Assembly (NCBI RefSeq): GCF_046254905.1
Contig: NZ_CP158016.1
Span: forward strand, 1,922,001 to 1,986,000
DNA length: 64,000 bases
Reading direction: 5' to 3'
Source of the DNA: Pseudaeromonas aegiceratis
Lineage (GTDB): Bacteria > Pseudomonadota > Gammaproteobacteria > Enterobacterales > Aeromonadaceae
Each line of letters begins with the position of its first letter. Position 1 is the stretch's first letter. Of the stretch, positions 34,328 through 43,696 are shown piece by piece. The notes beneath the pieces were generated by a model. That model was given only the letters and a program-made list of their open reading frames with translations, ran no database searches and was not told where the DNA came from. A program made the translations under genes and the position numbers.

Positions 34328-35593
34328 ATGGCCCATTTCATCGATCGGCGGCTTAACGGCAAAAACAAGAGTGCGGTGAACCGGCAACGGTTCATCCGCC
34401 GCTACAAGCAGCAGATCAAGAAAGCCGTCTCCGAAGCGGTGTCCCGGCGCAGCATCCAGGATATCGAGCAGGGCGAGAGCGTCAGCATCCCGGCCAAGGA
34501 TATCCTGGAGCCGCAGTTTCACGTGGGCAAAGGGGGCCATAAGGACATAGTGCACCCGGGCAACGATCGCTTCGTCACCGGCGAGCAGGTGGAGCGGCCC
34601 AGTGGCGGTGGTCAGGGTTCGGGTCAGGGGGAAGCCAGCAACCAGGGGGAAGGCCAGGACGATTTTGTCTTCGAACTCTCCCGGGATGAATACCTGGATA
34701 TCCTGTTCGACGATCTGGAGCTGCCCAACCTGCAGGCCTCCCAGGCCAGCAAGCTGGTGGAGCTGAAGACCTACCGGGCCGGCTACACCGCCGACGGGGT
34801 GCCCAGCAACATCAACATAGTGCGCTCGCTGCAGAATTCCCTGGCACGCCGGGTGGCCATGCAGGCGGGCAAGAAGCGCGAGCTGGTGAAGCTGGAACAG
34901 GAACGCCACGAGGCCCTGATGCGGCCGGAACCCGATGCGGTGCAACTGGCCTGGCTGGATCAGCAGATCCAGGCCTTGAAGGCCAAGATAGGCCAGGTGC
35001 CCTTCATCGACACCTTCGACCTGCGCTACAACAACTTCGTCAAACGGGAGGTGCCCACCAGCCAGGCGGTGATGTTCTGCCTGATGGACGTCTCCGGCTC
35101 CATGGACCAGGCCACCAAGGAGATGGCCAAGCGTTTCTATATCCTGCTCTACCTGTTCTTGGTGCGCAGCTACCAGAATGTGGAGGTGGTGTTTATCCGC
35201 CACCACACCCAGGCCAAGGAGGTGGATGAGCAGGAATTCTTCTACTCCCAGGAAACCGGCGGCACCATAGTCTCCAGCGCCATCAAGCTGATGCAGGAGA
35301 TCATGCAGGCCCGCTACCCGGCGGATCAGTGGAACATCTATGCCGCACAGGCTTCAGATGGCGACAACTGGGCCGATGACTCCCCCCTGTGCCGCCAACT
35401 GCTGGAGGAGCAGATACTGCCGCTGGTGCGCTACTACGCCTACATAGAGATCAGCCAGCGCGCCCACCAGAGCCTCTGGTACCAGTACGAGCATCTGGCC
35501 CAGCGCTTCGGTGGCTTTGCCATGGAAAACATCCGCAAGGCAGATGACATACTGCCGGTGTTTCGTCAGCTGTTTAAGAAACAGGCCGCCTAG
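34328..35593 (+). CDS. yeaH: YeaH, DUF444 VWA-like partner of YeaG
   Basis: A 421-residue DUF444 protein. The N-terminus FIDRRLNGKNKSAVNRQRFI is conserved, followed by a glycine/serine/glutamine-rich linker (about residues 90-115) and a C-terminal VWA-like domain with the metal-site motif MDVSGSMD near residue 257. It lies 26 bp after yeaG with an AGGAG ribosome site and 8 bp before ycgB, so the three form one operon. Confidence 0.96.
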   Translation: MAHFIDRRLNGKNKSAVNRQRFIRRYKQQIKKAVSEAVSRRSIQDIEQGESVSIPAKDILEPQFHVGKGGHKDIVHPGNDRFVTGEQVERPSGGGQGSGQGEASNQGEGQDDFVFELSRDEYLDILFDDLELPNLQASQASKLVELKTYRAGYTADGVPSNINIVRSLQNSLARRVAMQAGKKRELVKLEQERHEALMRPEPDAVQLAWLDQQIQALKAKIGQVPFIDTFDLRYNNFVKREVPTSQAVMFCLMDVSGSMDQATKEMAKRFYILLYLFLVRSYQNVEVVFIRHHTQAKEVDEQEFFYSQETGGTIVSSAIKLMQEIMQARYPADQWNIYAAQASDGDNWADDSPLCRQLLEEQILPLVRYYAYIEISQRAHQSLWYQYEHLAQRFGGFAMENIRKADDILPVFRQLFKKQAA

Positions 35594-35601
35594 GAGGTGT
35601 T

Positions 35602-37116
35602 ATGGATACCCAGCGCACGCCCCTGCCCGACGGTCCGGACTGGACCTTCGAGCTGCTTGATCGCTATCAGGCCGAGATAGAGCGGGTCGCCGACCACTAT
35701 CGGCTCGCCACCTACCCCAACCAGATCGAGGTGATCACCGCCGAGCAGATGATGGATGCCTATTCCAGTGTCGGCATGCCCATCGGCTATCACCACTGGT
35801 CGTTCGGCAAACGCTTCATCAGCACGGAGCAGAATTACAAGCGCGGTCAGATGGGGCTCGCCTACGAGATCGTCATCAACTCCAATCCCTGCATCGCCTA
35901 CCTGATGGAAGAGAACACGCTGCCGATGCAGGCCCTGGTGATGGCCCATGCGTGCTATGGCCACAACTCCTTCTTCAAGAACAATTACCTGTTCAAGACC
36001 TGGACCGATGCGGACTCCATCATCGACTACCTGGTCTTTGCTCGTCATTACATCAGCGAGTGTGAGGAGAAGTACGGCATCGATGAGGTGGAATCCCTGC
36101 TGGACTCCTGCCATGCCCTGATGAATCAGGGGGTGGATCGCTACAAACGGCCGCAGAAGCTCTCCCTGGCCCAGGAGAAACGGCGGCAAAAACGCCGGGA
36201 GGAGTACCTGCAGTCCCAGGTCAACGAGCTATGGCGCACCCTGCCGCAAAAACCGCAAGCCCACCAAGCCAGCGGCCGTTACCCGACGGAACCCCAGGAG
36301 AACCTGCTCTATTTCGTGGAAAAAAACGCGCCGTTGCTGGAGTCCTGGCAGCGGGAGATCATCCGCATCGTGCGCAAGATCAGCCAGTACTTCTATCCCC
36401 AACGGCAGACCCAGGTGATGAACGAGGGCTGGGCCACCTTCTGGCACTACACCATCCTCAATCATCTGTACGATGAGGGACTGGTCACCGATCGCTTCAT
36501 CCTGGAGTTCCTGCACAGCCACACCAATGTGGTGGCCCAACCCGCCTACAACAGCCCTTACTACTCGGGCATCAACCCTTACGCCCTGGGCTTTGCCATG
36601 TTCCGGGATCTGCGGCGCGTCTGCGAGGCCCCCACCGAGGAGGACAGACGCTGGTTCCCCGACTATGCCGGCACCCCCTGGCTAGACACCCTGCACTTCG
36701 CCATGGAGAACTTCAAGGACGAGAGCTTCATCAGCCAATTCTTGAGCCCCAAGGTGATGCGGGACTTCCGCCTGTTTGCCATTGAGGATGATGATCAGCG
36801 CAACTATCTGAAGATAGGCGCCATCCATAACGAGGAGGGATACCGGCAGCTGCGACAAAACCTGGCGGCCCAGTACAACCTGAGCAACCAGGATCCCAAC
36901 ATTCAGGTGTTTGATGTGGATCTCAAGGGCGACCGCACCCTAAGACTGCGCTACGTGCCCCATCAGCGGGTCCCGCTGGATGACAGTCATGACCAGGTGC
37001 TCAAACACCTGCATCGCCTGTGGGGCTTTGCCGTGTCCCTGGAGGAAGAGAGTGCCGATGGCAGCCTGCGCCTGCTGGGCCGCTGCCCGCCCCCGCTGGA
37101 TGTGGCCACCGGCTAG
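35602..37116 (+). CDS. ycgB: SpoVR-family protein YcgB
   Basis: A 504-residue SpoVR-family protein; E. coli YcgB has 510 residues. Family-typical stretches include HHWSFGKRF, LAYEIVINSNPCIAYLMEEN, the histidine-rich MAHACYGHNSFFKNNYLF, and NEGWATFWHYTILNHLYDEG, whose HxxxH-like spacing suggests a metal site. The function is unknown, though it is required for the spore cortex in Bacillus and belongs to the RpoS/stress group in enterobacteria. It follows yeaH directly. Confidence 0.96.
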   Translation: MDTQRTPLPDGPDWTFELLDRYQAEIERVADHYRLATYPNQIEVITAEQMMDAYSSVGMPIGYHHWSFGKRFISTEQNYKRGQMGLAYEIVINSNPCIAYLMEENTLPMQALVMAHACYGHNSFFKNNYLFKTWTDADSIIDYLVFARHYISECEEKYGIDEVESLLDSCHALMNQGVDRYKRPQKLSLAQEKRRQKRREEYLQSQVNELWRTLPQKPQAHQASGRYPTEPQENLLYFVEKNAPLLESWQREIIRIVRKISQYFYPQRQTQVMNEGWATFWHYTILNHLYDEGLVTDRFILEFLHSHTNVVAQPAYNSPYYSGINPYALGFAMFRDLRRVCEAPTEEDRRWFPDYAGTPWLDTLHFAMENFKDESFISQFLSPKVMRDFRLFAIEDDDQRNYLKIGAIHNEEGYRQLRQNLAAQYNLSNQDPNIQVFDVDLKGDRTLRLRYVPHQRVPLDDSHDQVLKHLHRLWGFAVSLEEESADGSLRLLGRCPPPLDVATG

Positions 37117-37125
37117 CCGGGAGCG

Positions 37126-37839
37126 TCAGACCTCGTCCAGATTGGCGGACATCTTCTGCTTTAAGCGCGCCCAGAGCACCCCGGACTGGGCGCCGTATTG
37201 CCGCACCAGATAGACCACCGCATCGGCATCCCGCTTCTGCGCCAGTTCCCCCAGCTTTTTATAGAAGCCATAGGAGAGCTCGCGCGCCTGGGCCTCGGCA
37301 AAATAGATACGCCCCACCCGGTTGTAGAGGCTTTTGAAGCCGTTGAGGATCAAGGCATAGATGGGGTTGCCGGAGGCAAAGGCCAACTGGTGGTACAGAC
37401 GGTAATCAAACTCGGCAAACTCATCCGGCTGCTCCGCCAGATCCGGCGCAGCGGACACCAGGCTCAGCACCTGCTCCGGATTGTTCTTCACCGCCCCCCG
37501 CAAGAAGATGGCACTGATGTTGGTGCGGGCGGAGAGCAGCTGGTCGATCAGGGCCGGAAACTTCTCCTGATCGAGCCGACCTATGGTCTCCAGGATGTTG
37601 AGCCCAGAGGTCTCCCAAAAGTTGTTCACCCGAGTCGGCTTGCCATGTTGAATGGTCAGCCAGCCATCCCGCGCCAGGCGCTGCAGCACCTCCCGCAATG
37701 TGGTGCGGGTCACGCCGATCAACTCTGACAGTTCGCGTTCGGCAGGCAGTATGGTGCCGGGGGCGAAGCGGTTATTCCAGATAGATTCGATGATGTACTC
37801 TTCGGCAAATCCAGCCGGGCTTTGGGCTTTGATGACCAT
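37126..37839 (-). CDS. fadR: FadR, fatty-acid responsive GntR-type regulator
   Basis: A 237-residue GntR-family protein with an N-terminal winged helix (PAERELSELIGVTRTTLREV, RDGWLTIQHGKPTRVNNFW) and an all-helical C-terminal acyl-CoA-binding domain. In enterobacteria it represses beta-oxidation genes and activates unsaturated fatty-acid synthesis genes; long-chain acyl-CoA releases it. It is divergent from nhaB, the same arrangement as in E. coli. A FadR-like site lies in the shared upstream region. Confidence 0.95.
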   Translation of the reverse strand: MVIKAQSPAGFAEEYIIESIWNNRFAPGTILPAERELSELIGVTRTTLREVLQRLARDGWLTIQHGKPTRVNNFWETSGLNILETIGRLDQEKFPALIDQLLSARTNISAIFLRGAVKNNPEQVLSLVSAAPDLAEQPDEFAEFDYRLYHQLAFASGNPIYALILNGFKSLYNRVGRIYFAEAQARELSYGFYKKLGELAQKRDADAVVYLVRQYGAQSGVLWARLKQKMSANLDEV

Positions 37840-37901
37840 GTCATTGCTCGTTGGTGTAAAAACAGCGGCGATGATAACAAAGGCGGCATAAATGTAACAA
37901 G

Positions 37902-37918
37902 CACAGGTGCGACCAGTT
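37902..37918 (-). promoter_or_regulatory. Candidate FadR operator between fadR and nhaB
   Basis: CACAGGTGCGACCAGTT matches the reverse complement of the FadR 17-bp consensus at about 13 of 15 informative positions, with the GACCAG core intact. It lies about 63 bp before the fadR start in the 245-bp divergent region, which otherwise holds only the two promoter regions. Autoregulation is inferred. Confidence 0.5.
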
Positions 37919-38084
37919 GGTTATTGCCGGCAGTAACTGTTTGCGCCAGCTCAAATCTGTCTCATTTCGCCACTAATGTGTTAGGGCATGACGACCAAGT
38001 TGTTTACACTCCTTAGCTTGGCGCCCCACCACGCACAGCGCCAAAGGGAAATAACAACTAACGTGGCCACTTAGAGAAAATACA

Positions 38085-39665
38085 ATGAATACAAGTTTGA
38101 GTAAGGCTTTTGCCCTCAATTTCCTTGGCAATGCGCCCAAGTGGTACAAGATGAGCATTATTGCCTTCTTGTTGATCAACCCGCTGCTGTTCAGCCTGGA
38201 TCCCTTCGTGGCCGGCTGGGTGCTGGTGGCGGAATTTATTTTCACCCTGGCCATGGCCCTCAAATGCTATCCGCTGCAACCCGGTGGTCTGCTGGCATTG
38301 GAGGCCATCGCCATCGGCATGACCAGCACAGAACAGGTGAAGCACGAGGTGGCCGCCAACCTGGAGGTCATACTGCTGCTGATGTTCATGGTGGCCGGCA
38401 TCTACTTCGTCCGTCAGCTGCTGCTCTACGTGTTCACCAAGCTGCTGGTCCGGGTACGTTCCAAGGTGGTACTGTCCCTGGCCTTCAGCCTGATGGCCGC
38501 CTTCCTGTCGGCCTTCCTGGATGCCCTGACGGTGCTGGCGGTGGTGATCAGCATCTCCGTCGGCTTCTATGGCATCTACCACAAGGTGGCCTCGGAACAC
38601 CCGGCCGAGCATGACATAAGCAACGATGACACCGTCAAGGATCATCACAAGGGCGATCTGGAGCAGTTCCGGGCCTTCCTGCGCAGCCTGCTGATGCATG
38701 CCGGCGTCGGCACCGCCCTGGGTGGCGTCTGCACCCTGGTGGGGGAACCGCAAAACCTGATCATCGGCGAACAGGCCACCTGGCACTTTGCCGAGTTCGC
38801 CATCCGGGTGGCCCCTGTCTCGGTGCCCGTGTTTATCTGCGGCCTGCTGGTCTGCATCCTGGTGGAAAAGTTCCGCTGGTTTGGCTATGGCGCCCTGATC
38901 CCGGACTCCGTGTACCAGATCCTGAAAGAATATGATGCCCACGAAGATGCCAATCTGACCACCCGCGACAAGGTCAAGCTGGTGGTACAGGCGCTGATCT
39001 GTCTCTGGCTGGTACTGGGTCTGGCCCTGCACCTGGCAGCCGTGGGTCTCATCGGCCTGTCGGTGATCGTATTGGCCACCGCCTTCACCGGCGTCACGGA
39101 AGAACATGCCATCGGTAAGGCCTTCACCGAATCACTGCCCTTCACCGCCCTGCTGTGTGTCTTCTTCACCATAGTGGCCGTCATCGTCGACCAGCACCTG
39201 TTCGTCCCCGTGATCCACTGGGTACTCAACGCGCCGGCCGAGACTCAGCTCCCCCTGTTCTACCTGGCCAACGGTTTGCTCTCCATGGTCAGCGACAACG
39301 TGTTTGTGGGCACCGTCTACATCACAGAGGTGAAGCAGGCCTGGATGAACGGCACCATCAGCCGGGATCAGTTCGATCTGCTGGCCATCGCCATCAATAC
39401 CGGCACCAACCTGCCGTCGGTGGCCACCCCCAACGGTCAGGCGGCCTTCTTGTTCCTGCTGACCTCCACCCTGGCCCCCCTGGTTCGCCTCTCCTACGGT
39501 CGCATGGTCTGGATGGCCCTGCCCTACACCATAGTGCTGACCCTGGTGGGCCTGGCCGGCATCATGTTCCTGCTGCCGGATATGACCCAGAGCTTCTACG
39601 ACATGGGCTGGATCAGCCACCACGTCGCGGCGTCGGCCCCGGGAGCTGCACCAGCAGGTCATTGA
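38085..39665 (+). CDS. nhaB: Na+/H+ antiporter NhaB
   Basis: A 526-residue protein with about 12 membrane segments. The N-terminus (FALNFLGNAPKWYK) and the stretches SFFLSAFLDALTV-like (AAFLSAFLDALTVLAVV), CTLVGEPQNLIIG and NTGTNLPSVATPNGQAAFLF are characteristic of NhaB. It exports sodium in exchange for protons. It sits between divergent fadR and dsbB as in E. coli, and ends in a strong hairpin terminator. Confidence 0.97.
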   Translation: MNTSLSKAFALNFLGNAPKWYKMSIIAFLLINPLLFSLDPFVAGWVLVAEFIFTLAMALKCYPLQPGGLLALEAIAIGMTSTEQVKHEVAANLEVILLLMFMVAGIYFVRQLLLYVFTKLLVRVRSKVVLSLAFSLMAAFLSAFLDALTVLAVVISISVGFYGIYHKVASEHPAEHDISNDDTVKDHHKGDLEQFRAFLRSLLMHAGVGTALGGVCTLVGEPQNLIIGEQATWHFAEFAIRVAPVSVPVFICGLLVCILVEKFRWFGYGALIPDSVYQILKEYDAHEDANLTTRDKVKLVVQALICLWLVLGLALHLAAVGLIGLSVIVLATAFTGVTEEHAIGKAFTESLPFTALLCVFFTIVAVIVDQHLFVPVIHWVLNAPAETQLPLFYLANGLLSMVSDNVFVGTVYITEVKQAWMNGTISRDQFDLLAIAINTGTNLPSVATPNGQAAFLFLLTSTLAPLVRLSYGRMVWMALPYTIVLTLVGLAGIMFLLPDMTQSFYDMGWISHHVAASAPGAAPAGH

Positions 39666-39684
39666 TCCCGCACGCCTTTAACAG

Positions 39685-39709
39685 ATAAAGGACCCATAGG
39701 GTCCTTTAT
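39685..39709 (+). terminator. Intrinsic terminator of nhaB
   Basis: The stem AAAGGACCC / GGGTCCTTT with a 3-base loop, extended by flanking A-T pairs, is followed by ATTTTTG. It lies 20 bp after the nhaB stop. Confidence 0.9.
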
Positions 39710-39763
39710 TTTTGCCTGGTTTTATTTTCTAATTCCCTCTCGCCCTCCCATCAGGAATGACCC

Positions 39764-40285
39764 ATGATCGCCTCTCTTCAAGCCTTTAGTGCCAGACGCA
39801 CCGGCTGGCTGCTGCTGGCCGCCAGCGTACTGGCCTTCGAGCTCTGTGGCCTCTATTTCGAGCACGTGCTGCACCTGCAGCCCTGCGTGCTGTGCATCGA
39901 TGAACGCATTGCCTTTTTAGGCATACTGGCCGCCGCCCTCCTCGCCCTGATCAACCCCCGTTGGTTTATCCTGCGTTGGGGGGCCCTGTTGCTGTGGGGC
40001 TTTAGCGCGCTGCGTGGTCTGCAGCTGGCCCTGCACCATACCGATCTGCAGCTGCATCCCTCCCCCTTCAAGGCCTGTCCGCTGTTTCCCACGTTTCCCG
40101 GTGACTTGCCCCTGGATCGCTGGATGCCCTGGATGTTCCAGGCCACCGGCGACTGCTCGGAGCGGCAGTGGTCATTCCTCACCTGGGAAATGCCCCAGTG
40201 GCTGATCCCGATCTTCGGAGCCTACCTGCTGGTGGCCCTGGTCATCGCCCTGGTCAACCTGCGCCGCGGCAACTGCTGCAGTTGA
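39764..40285 (+). CDS. dsbB: Disulfide bond formation protein DsbB
   Basis: A 173-residue inner-membrane quinone reductase with four membrane segments that reoxidises DsbA. The first periplasmic loop carries the CVLC active site (residues 45-48). The second has the Cys pair in KACPLFPTFPGDLP and GDCSERQW. Length matches E. coli DsbB (176). It follows nhaB, separated by a terminator, and ends at a bidirectional terminator. Confidence 0.96.
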   Translation: MIASLQAFSARRTGWLLLAASVLAFELCGLYFEHVLHLQPCVLCIDERIAFLGILAAALLALINPRWFILRWGALLLWGFSALRGLQLALHHTDLQLHPSPFKACPLFPTFPGDLPLDRWMPWMFQATGDCSERQWSFLTWEMPQWLIPIFGAYLLVALVIALVNLRRGNCCS

Positions 40286-40290
40286 GCCAG

Positions 40291-40326
40291 CCATAAAAAA
40301 AGCCCCTCGCGGGGCTTTTTTTATGG
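40291..40326. terminator. Bidirectional intrinsic terminator between dsbB and tatD
   Basis: A perfect 16-bp stem (CCATAAAAAAAGCCCC with its complement) encloses a TCGC loop. It has A-runs before and T-runs after, so it can end transcription of dsbB from the left and of the tatD operon from the right. Confidence 0.95.
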
Positions 40327-40345
40327 GCGACGATGACCGGTCGAC

Positions 40346-41122
40346 TTAGGGCTTGGCCAGGGAAAACAGCCGGAAGAAGTTGGCGCTGGTGGCCTCACAC
40401 AGATCGTACACCTGCATGTTCCGCAACCAGGCCACGTATTCCGCCACATCCCGCACATAGGCCGGCTCATTTTGTTGGCCGCGGTACGGTACTGGGGCCA
40501 GGTACGGCGAGTCCGTCTCCACCAGCAAGCGATCCAGCGGCAGCTTACGGGTCACCTCCCGCAAGGCATCGGCATTGCGGAAGGTGACAATCCCCGAGAT
40601 GGAGATATAAAAACCCAGGTCCATGGCCGCCTGGGCCATCTCCCAGTCCTCGGTGAAACAGTGCAACACGCCCCCCACCGCAGCGGCCCCTTCTTCCTTG
40701 AGGATCTGCAGGGTGTCCGCCTTGGCATCCCGGGTGTGCACGATGAGCGGCTTGTTCAGCTGGCGAGCCACCTGAATATGTTGACGAAAAGCGGCCTGCT
40801 GCTGGGGGATCTGCTCCGGACCATAGAAATAGTCCAGCCCAGTTTCACCTATGGCCACCACCCGGGGATCATCGGCCAGACTCAGCAGTTGCGCCGGCTC
40901 CCAGGGTGTCTCCTGATCCAGCGGATGCACGCCGCAGGAGGCAAACACATTGGCATGGGGTTCGATCAGCTGACGCATGGCGGGGAAATGATCGAGGGTC
41001 ACGCTGACACTGAGAAAATGGGAGACGCCTCGGGCCTTGGCCTTGTTCAGCATATCCGCCAGGTCCTGGTGTTTGCCGCCGTAATCCAGCCGATCCAGGT
41101 GGCAGTGAGAGTCGATCAGCAC
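40346..41122 (-). CDS. ycfH: TatD-family metal-dependent hydrolase YcfH
   Basis: A 258-residue TatD-type TIM-barrel nuclease. Metal ligands are visible as HCH in IDSHCHLDR, Glu in GETGLDYFYG, His in VHTRD, HCF, and the late Asp in VETDSPYLAP. Its position after holB is that of ycfH in E. coli. The start is a GTG at 41122 that overlaps the holB stop, with no ATG at the conserved N-terminus. Confidence 0.95.
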   Translation of the reverse strand: MLIDSHCHLDRLDYGGKHQDLADMLNKAKARGVSHFLSVSVTLDHFPAMRQLIEPHANVFASCGVHPLDQETPWEPAQLLSLADDPRVVAIGETGLDYFYGPEQIPQQQAAFRQHIQVARQLNKPLIVHTRDAKADTLQILKEEGAAAVGGVLHCFTEDWEMAQAAMDLGFYISISGIVTFRNADALREVTRKLPLDRLLVETDSPYLAPVPYRGQQNEPAYVRDVAEYVAWLRNMQVYDLCEATSANFFRLFSLAKP

Positions 41123-42078
41123 GTCTTGTTCTCCTCAAAAATCAGATCGTTGAGCCAGTCCAGCAGACTCAGGGATACATTGAACAGCGGATTTTGCCGC
41201 TCCTCCTGCAGGCGGGCCAAGCGGCGCAGCAAGCCTAAGAGCTGGGCGCTGGGCTTGGCGGCCAGCCAGTCCAGCAGCGGGCCGCAGTCCTGCATCACCA
41301 GATCGGTCAAGGCCAGCCCCTGCTGACGCTTCAAGGCATCCAGCAGCAACAGTTGCAACCAGCCCAGGCCCAACGGCAGTTCCAGCAGCAGCTTCTGCAG
41401 CTCACCCTGTCGCCAGGGCGTTTGGCGCAGCGCCAGCACCAGCTGACACAGATGCTGGCGCTGCGCCTCGGTACCGGCTGACAGGTATGCCAGAGTCGCA
41501 AGGGGTGCCCCCTGATTGAGCCTCAGGTGCATGGCCGTGGCCTGCTGACCATCCGCCTGCTGCCGCAGCCAGGCCAGCGCCGTCTGCTCGTCCGGCTGCA
41601 ACGACAAGCGACGGCAGCGACTGACGATGGTGGGCAGCAAGGCATTGGGCTGATCGGTCAGCAAAAACAGATAGGCGGCTCCAGGCGGCTCCTCAAGGGT
41701 CTTGAGCAAGGCGTTGGCCGCCGACTCCGTCATGCGCTGGGCCTGGGGCAGGATGGCGACCTTGGCCTGTCCCAGCTGCGGGCTGACCGCCAACTGACCG
41801 ATCAACTCCCGGATGGTGTCGACCCCAATGCTGCGCCCGGCCACCTCGGCCAGGTGCAGATCCGGATGATGACCCCGGGCCAGCAGGGTGCAGGCATGGC
41901 AGTGGCCACAGGGGGCCGCCTGGCTCGGTGCTTGACACAGTACCCGGCGGGCAAAGGCCTGGGCCAGTTCTCCCTTGCCCGACCCGCTGGCCCCACACAG
42001 CAGCCAGCCATGGGCCAACCGCCCCTGGGCCGCCCCCTGGGTAAATTGCTGCCAGTGGGGGATCAGCCAGGGATACAC
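41116..42078 (-). CDS. holB: DNA polymerase III delta' subunit (HolB)
   Basis: A 320-residue clamp-loader subunit beginning VYPWLIPHWQQF. It shows a P-loop-like GASGSGKGEL, a zinc module with CGHCHACTLLARGHHPD, and the sensor/SRC-type region SRCRRLSL, as in delta'. It opens the clamp-loader ring for beta-clamp loading. The GTG at 42078 inside the tmk end is chosen because homology begins there; an ATG 12 codons upstream is out of line with the family. It overlaps tatD. Confidence 0.95.
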   Translation of the reverse strand: MYPWLIPHWQQFTQGAAQGRLAHGWLLCGASGSGKGELAQAFARRVLCQAPSQAAPCGHCHACTLLARGHHPDLHLAEVAGRSIGVDTIRELIGQLAVSPQLGQAKVAILPQAQRMTESAANALLKTLEEPPGAAYLFLLTDQPNALLPTIVSRCRRLSLQPDEQTALAWLRQQADGQQATAMHLRLNQGAPLATLAYLSAGTEAQRQHLCQLVLALRQTPWRQGELQKLLLELPLGLGWLQLLLLDALKRQQGLALTDLVMQDCGPLLDWLAAKPSAQLLGLLRRLARLQEERQNPLFNVSLSLLDWLNDLIFEENKTC

Positions 42079-42695
42079 AGCTGCTGCTCCAGAATCTGCT
42101 GCACCTGGGCACACACCCGTGCCGGTTCCAGATGGGCCTGAACGGTAAAGATCCGCGGATCGGCGGCCGCCAGCTGCTGATAACGGGCCCGGGTGCGCTC
42201 GAAGAAACTCAGTTGCTCCAGCTCGATGCGATCCAGCTCGCCCCGTTGCCGCGCCCGCGCCAGACCGATGGCCGGATCTATGTCCAGGTAGAGGGTGAGA
42301 TCCGGCGCAAAATCCCCCAGCACCGCCTGCTTGATCTGGCTGATGAGCGCGGCGGGGATGCCGCGCCCCCCGCCCTGATAAGCCAGGGACGAGAGATCAT
42401 GCCGATCGCCGATGACCCAGTGGCCGGCCGCCAAGGCCGGCTTGATGCGATTCTCCACCAGCTGCACCCGGGCGGCATACATGAGCAGCAGCTCGGCCTG
42501 CATGGTCAAGGGCTCCTCATGCACCTCCTTGACCAGGGCACGCATCCGCTCCGCCAGCGGCGTGCCGCCGGGCTCGCGGGTCTTGTCGATGCAGGTGATG
42601 CCATGCCCGCGCAGCCAAGCCTCCACATAGGCGACGGCACTGCTCTTGCCGGCGCCTTCCAGCCCCTCGATGACGATAAATTTTCCCTGGCTCAT
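42063..42695 (-). CDS. tmk: Thymidylate kinase
   Basis: A 210-residue kinase converting dTMP to dTDP. The P-loop is GLEGAGKSS, with the conserved TREPGGTPLAERMR for dTMP binding, GDRHDLSSLAYQGGGRG and the LID region. Length matches E. coli Tmk (213). The start overlaps the mltG stop as ATGA, and the 3' end contains the GTG start of holB. Confidence 0.97.
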   Translation of the reverse strand: MSQGKFIVIEGLEGAGKSSAVAYVEAWLRGHGITCIDKTREPGGTPLAERMRALVKEVHEEPLTMQAELLLMYAARVQLVENRIKPALAAGHWVIGDRHDLSSLAYQGGGRGIPAALISQIKQAVLGDFAPDLTLYLDIDPAIGLARARQRGELDRIELEQLSFFERTRARYQQLAAADPRIFTVQAHLEPARVCAQVQQILEQQLCIPG

Positions 42696-43696
42696 TGGCG
42701 CCTCAAGATATAGCGACGCACCGCCGCATTGTGTTCACTCAGTGACTTGGAAAACTGATGCCAGCCCTCGCCCTTGGCGACAAAGTAGAGATAGTCGCTG
42801 TCAGCCGGATGCAGTGCCGCCTCGATGGCCTGCCGACTGGGCATGGCGATGGGGGTGGGCGGCAGACCATCGATTACATAGGTGTTGTAGGGGTTGGCAT
42901 CCTGCAGATCCCGCCGCCGGATGTTGCCATCATATCGCTCGCCGATGCCGTAGATGACGGTGGGATCGGTCTGCAGCTTCATGCCGCGCCGGAGGCGATT
43001 GACAAACACGGAGGCGATCAGGGGACGCTCGCTGGCCTGGGCGGTCTCCTTCTCGATGATGGAGGCCAGGATCAGCGCCTCATAGGGCGTCTTGTACGGC
43101 AGATCGGCCGCCCGCGCCTCCCAGGCCTGCGCCAGAAAGTGCTGCATGTGCTGGTAGGCGCGCTTGACGATTTCCAGATCCGTCATCCCCACCGTGTAGG
43201 CATAGGTCTCCGGCATCAGCAGACCTTCTAGGTTGTGGCAATCGCAGCCCACCGCCTCGGCCAGGGCCGCATCATCCAGGCTGGTCAGGGTCGAGACCCC
43301 ATGGGGGAGATGGGCCAATGTCTTGCGCCAATCCGCCAGCCGTTGCCCCTCCACCAGGGTCACGTTCAGCAGGTATTCCTTGCCTGCCACGATGAGGGAC
43401 AGAGCCTCCTTGAGGGACATGCCGGATTGCAAGGCAAAGGTGCCGCTGCGGATGGCCGTCAGCTCAGGATGGGTCTTGAGCCAGAGGCTGACGGCCCAGC
43501 CCGGCACAGGCTCAGCCGCCAGCCGGTGTACCAGACCACCGGCCCGCTCCCCCTTGGTCACGCTAAACAGGGCCGGCACCTCACCCACGGGCATCCGCTC
43601 CAGCCGCTGCCACTGCAGATAGCCCCAGCCCAGCAGGCTGGCGACCAGCAGCAGGCCCAACAGGCACAGCAGACTAATTCTTCGTTTTAATGTCAT
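42692..43696 (-). CDS. mltG: Endolytic murein transglycosylase MltG (YceG)
   Basis: A 334-residue YceG/MltG protein with an N-terminal membrane anchor (LLCLLGLLLVASLLGWGYL), a LysM-like region, and the catalytic domain with ILASIIEKETAQ, containing the catalytic Glu, and TVIYGIGERYDGNIRRRDL. It cuts nascent glycan strands and sets their length. It overlaps pabC by 23 nt and tmk by 4 nt in one operon. Confidence 0.96.
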   Translation of the reverse strand: MTLKRRISLLCLLGLLLVASLLGWGYLQWQRLERMPVGEVPALFSVTKGERAGGLVHRLAAEPVPGWAVSLWLKTHPELTAIRSGTFALQSGMSLKEALSLIVAGKEYLLNVTLVEGQRLADWRKTLAHLPHGVSTLTSLDDAALAEAVGCDCHNLEGLLMPETYAYTVGMTDLEIVKRAYQHMQHFLAQAWEARAADLPYKTPYEALILASIIEKETAQASERPLIASVFVNRLRRGMKLQTDPTVIYGIGERYDGNIRRRDLQDANPYNTYVIDGLPPTPIAMPSRQAIEAALHPADSDYLYFVAKGEGWHQFSKSLSEHNAAVRRYILRRQ

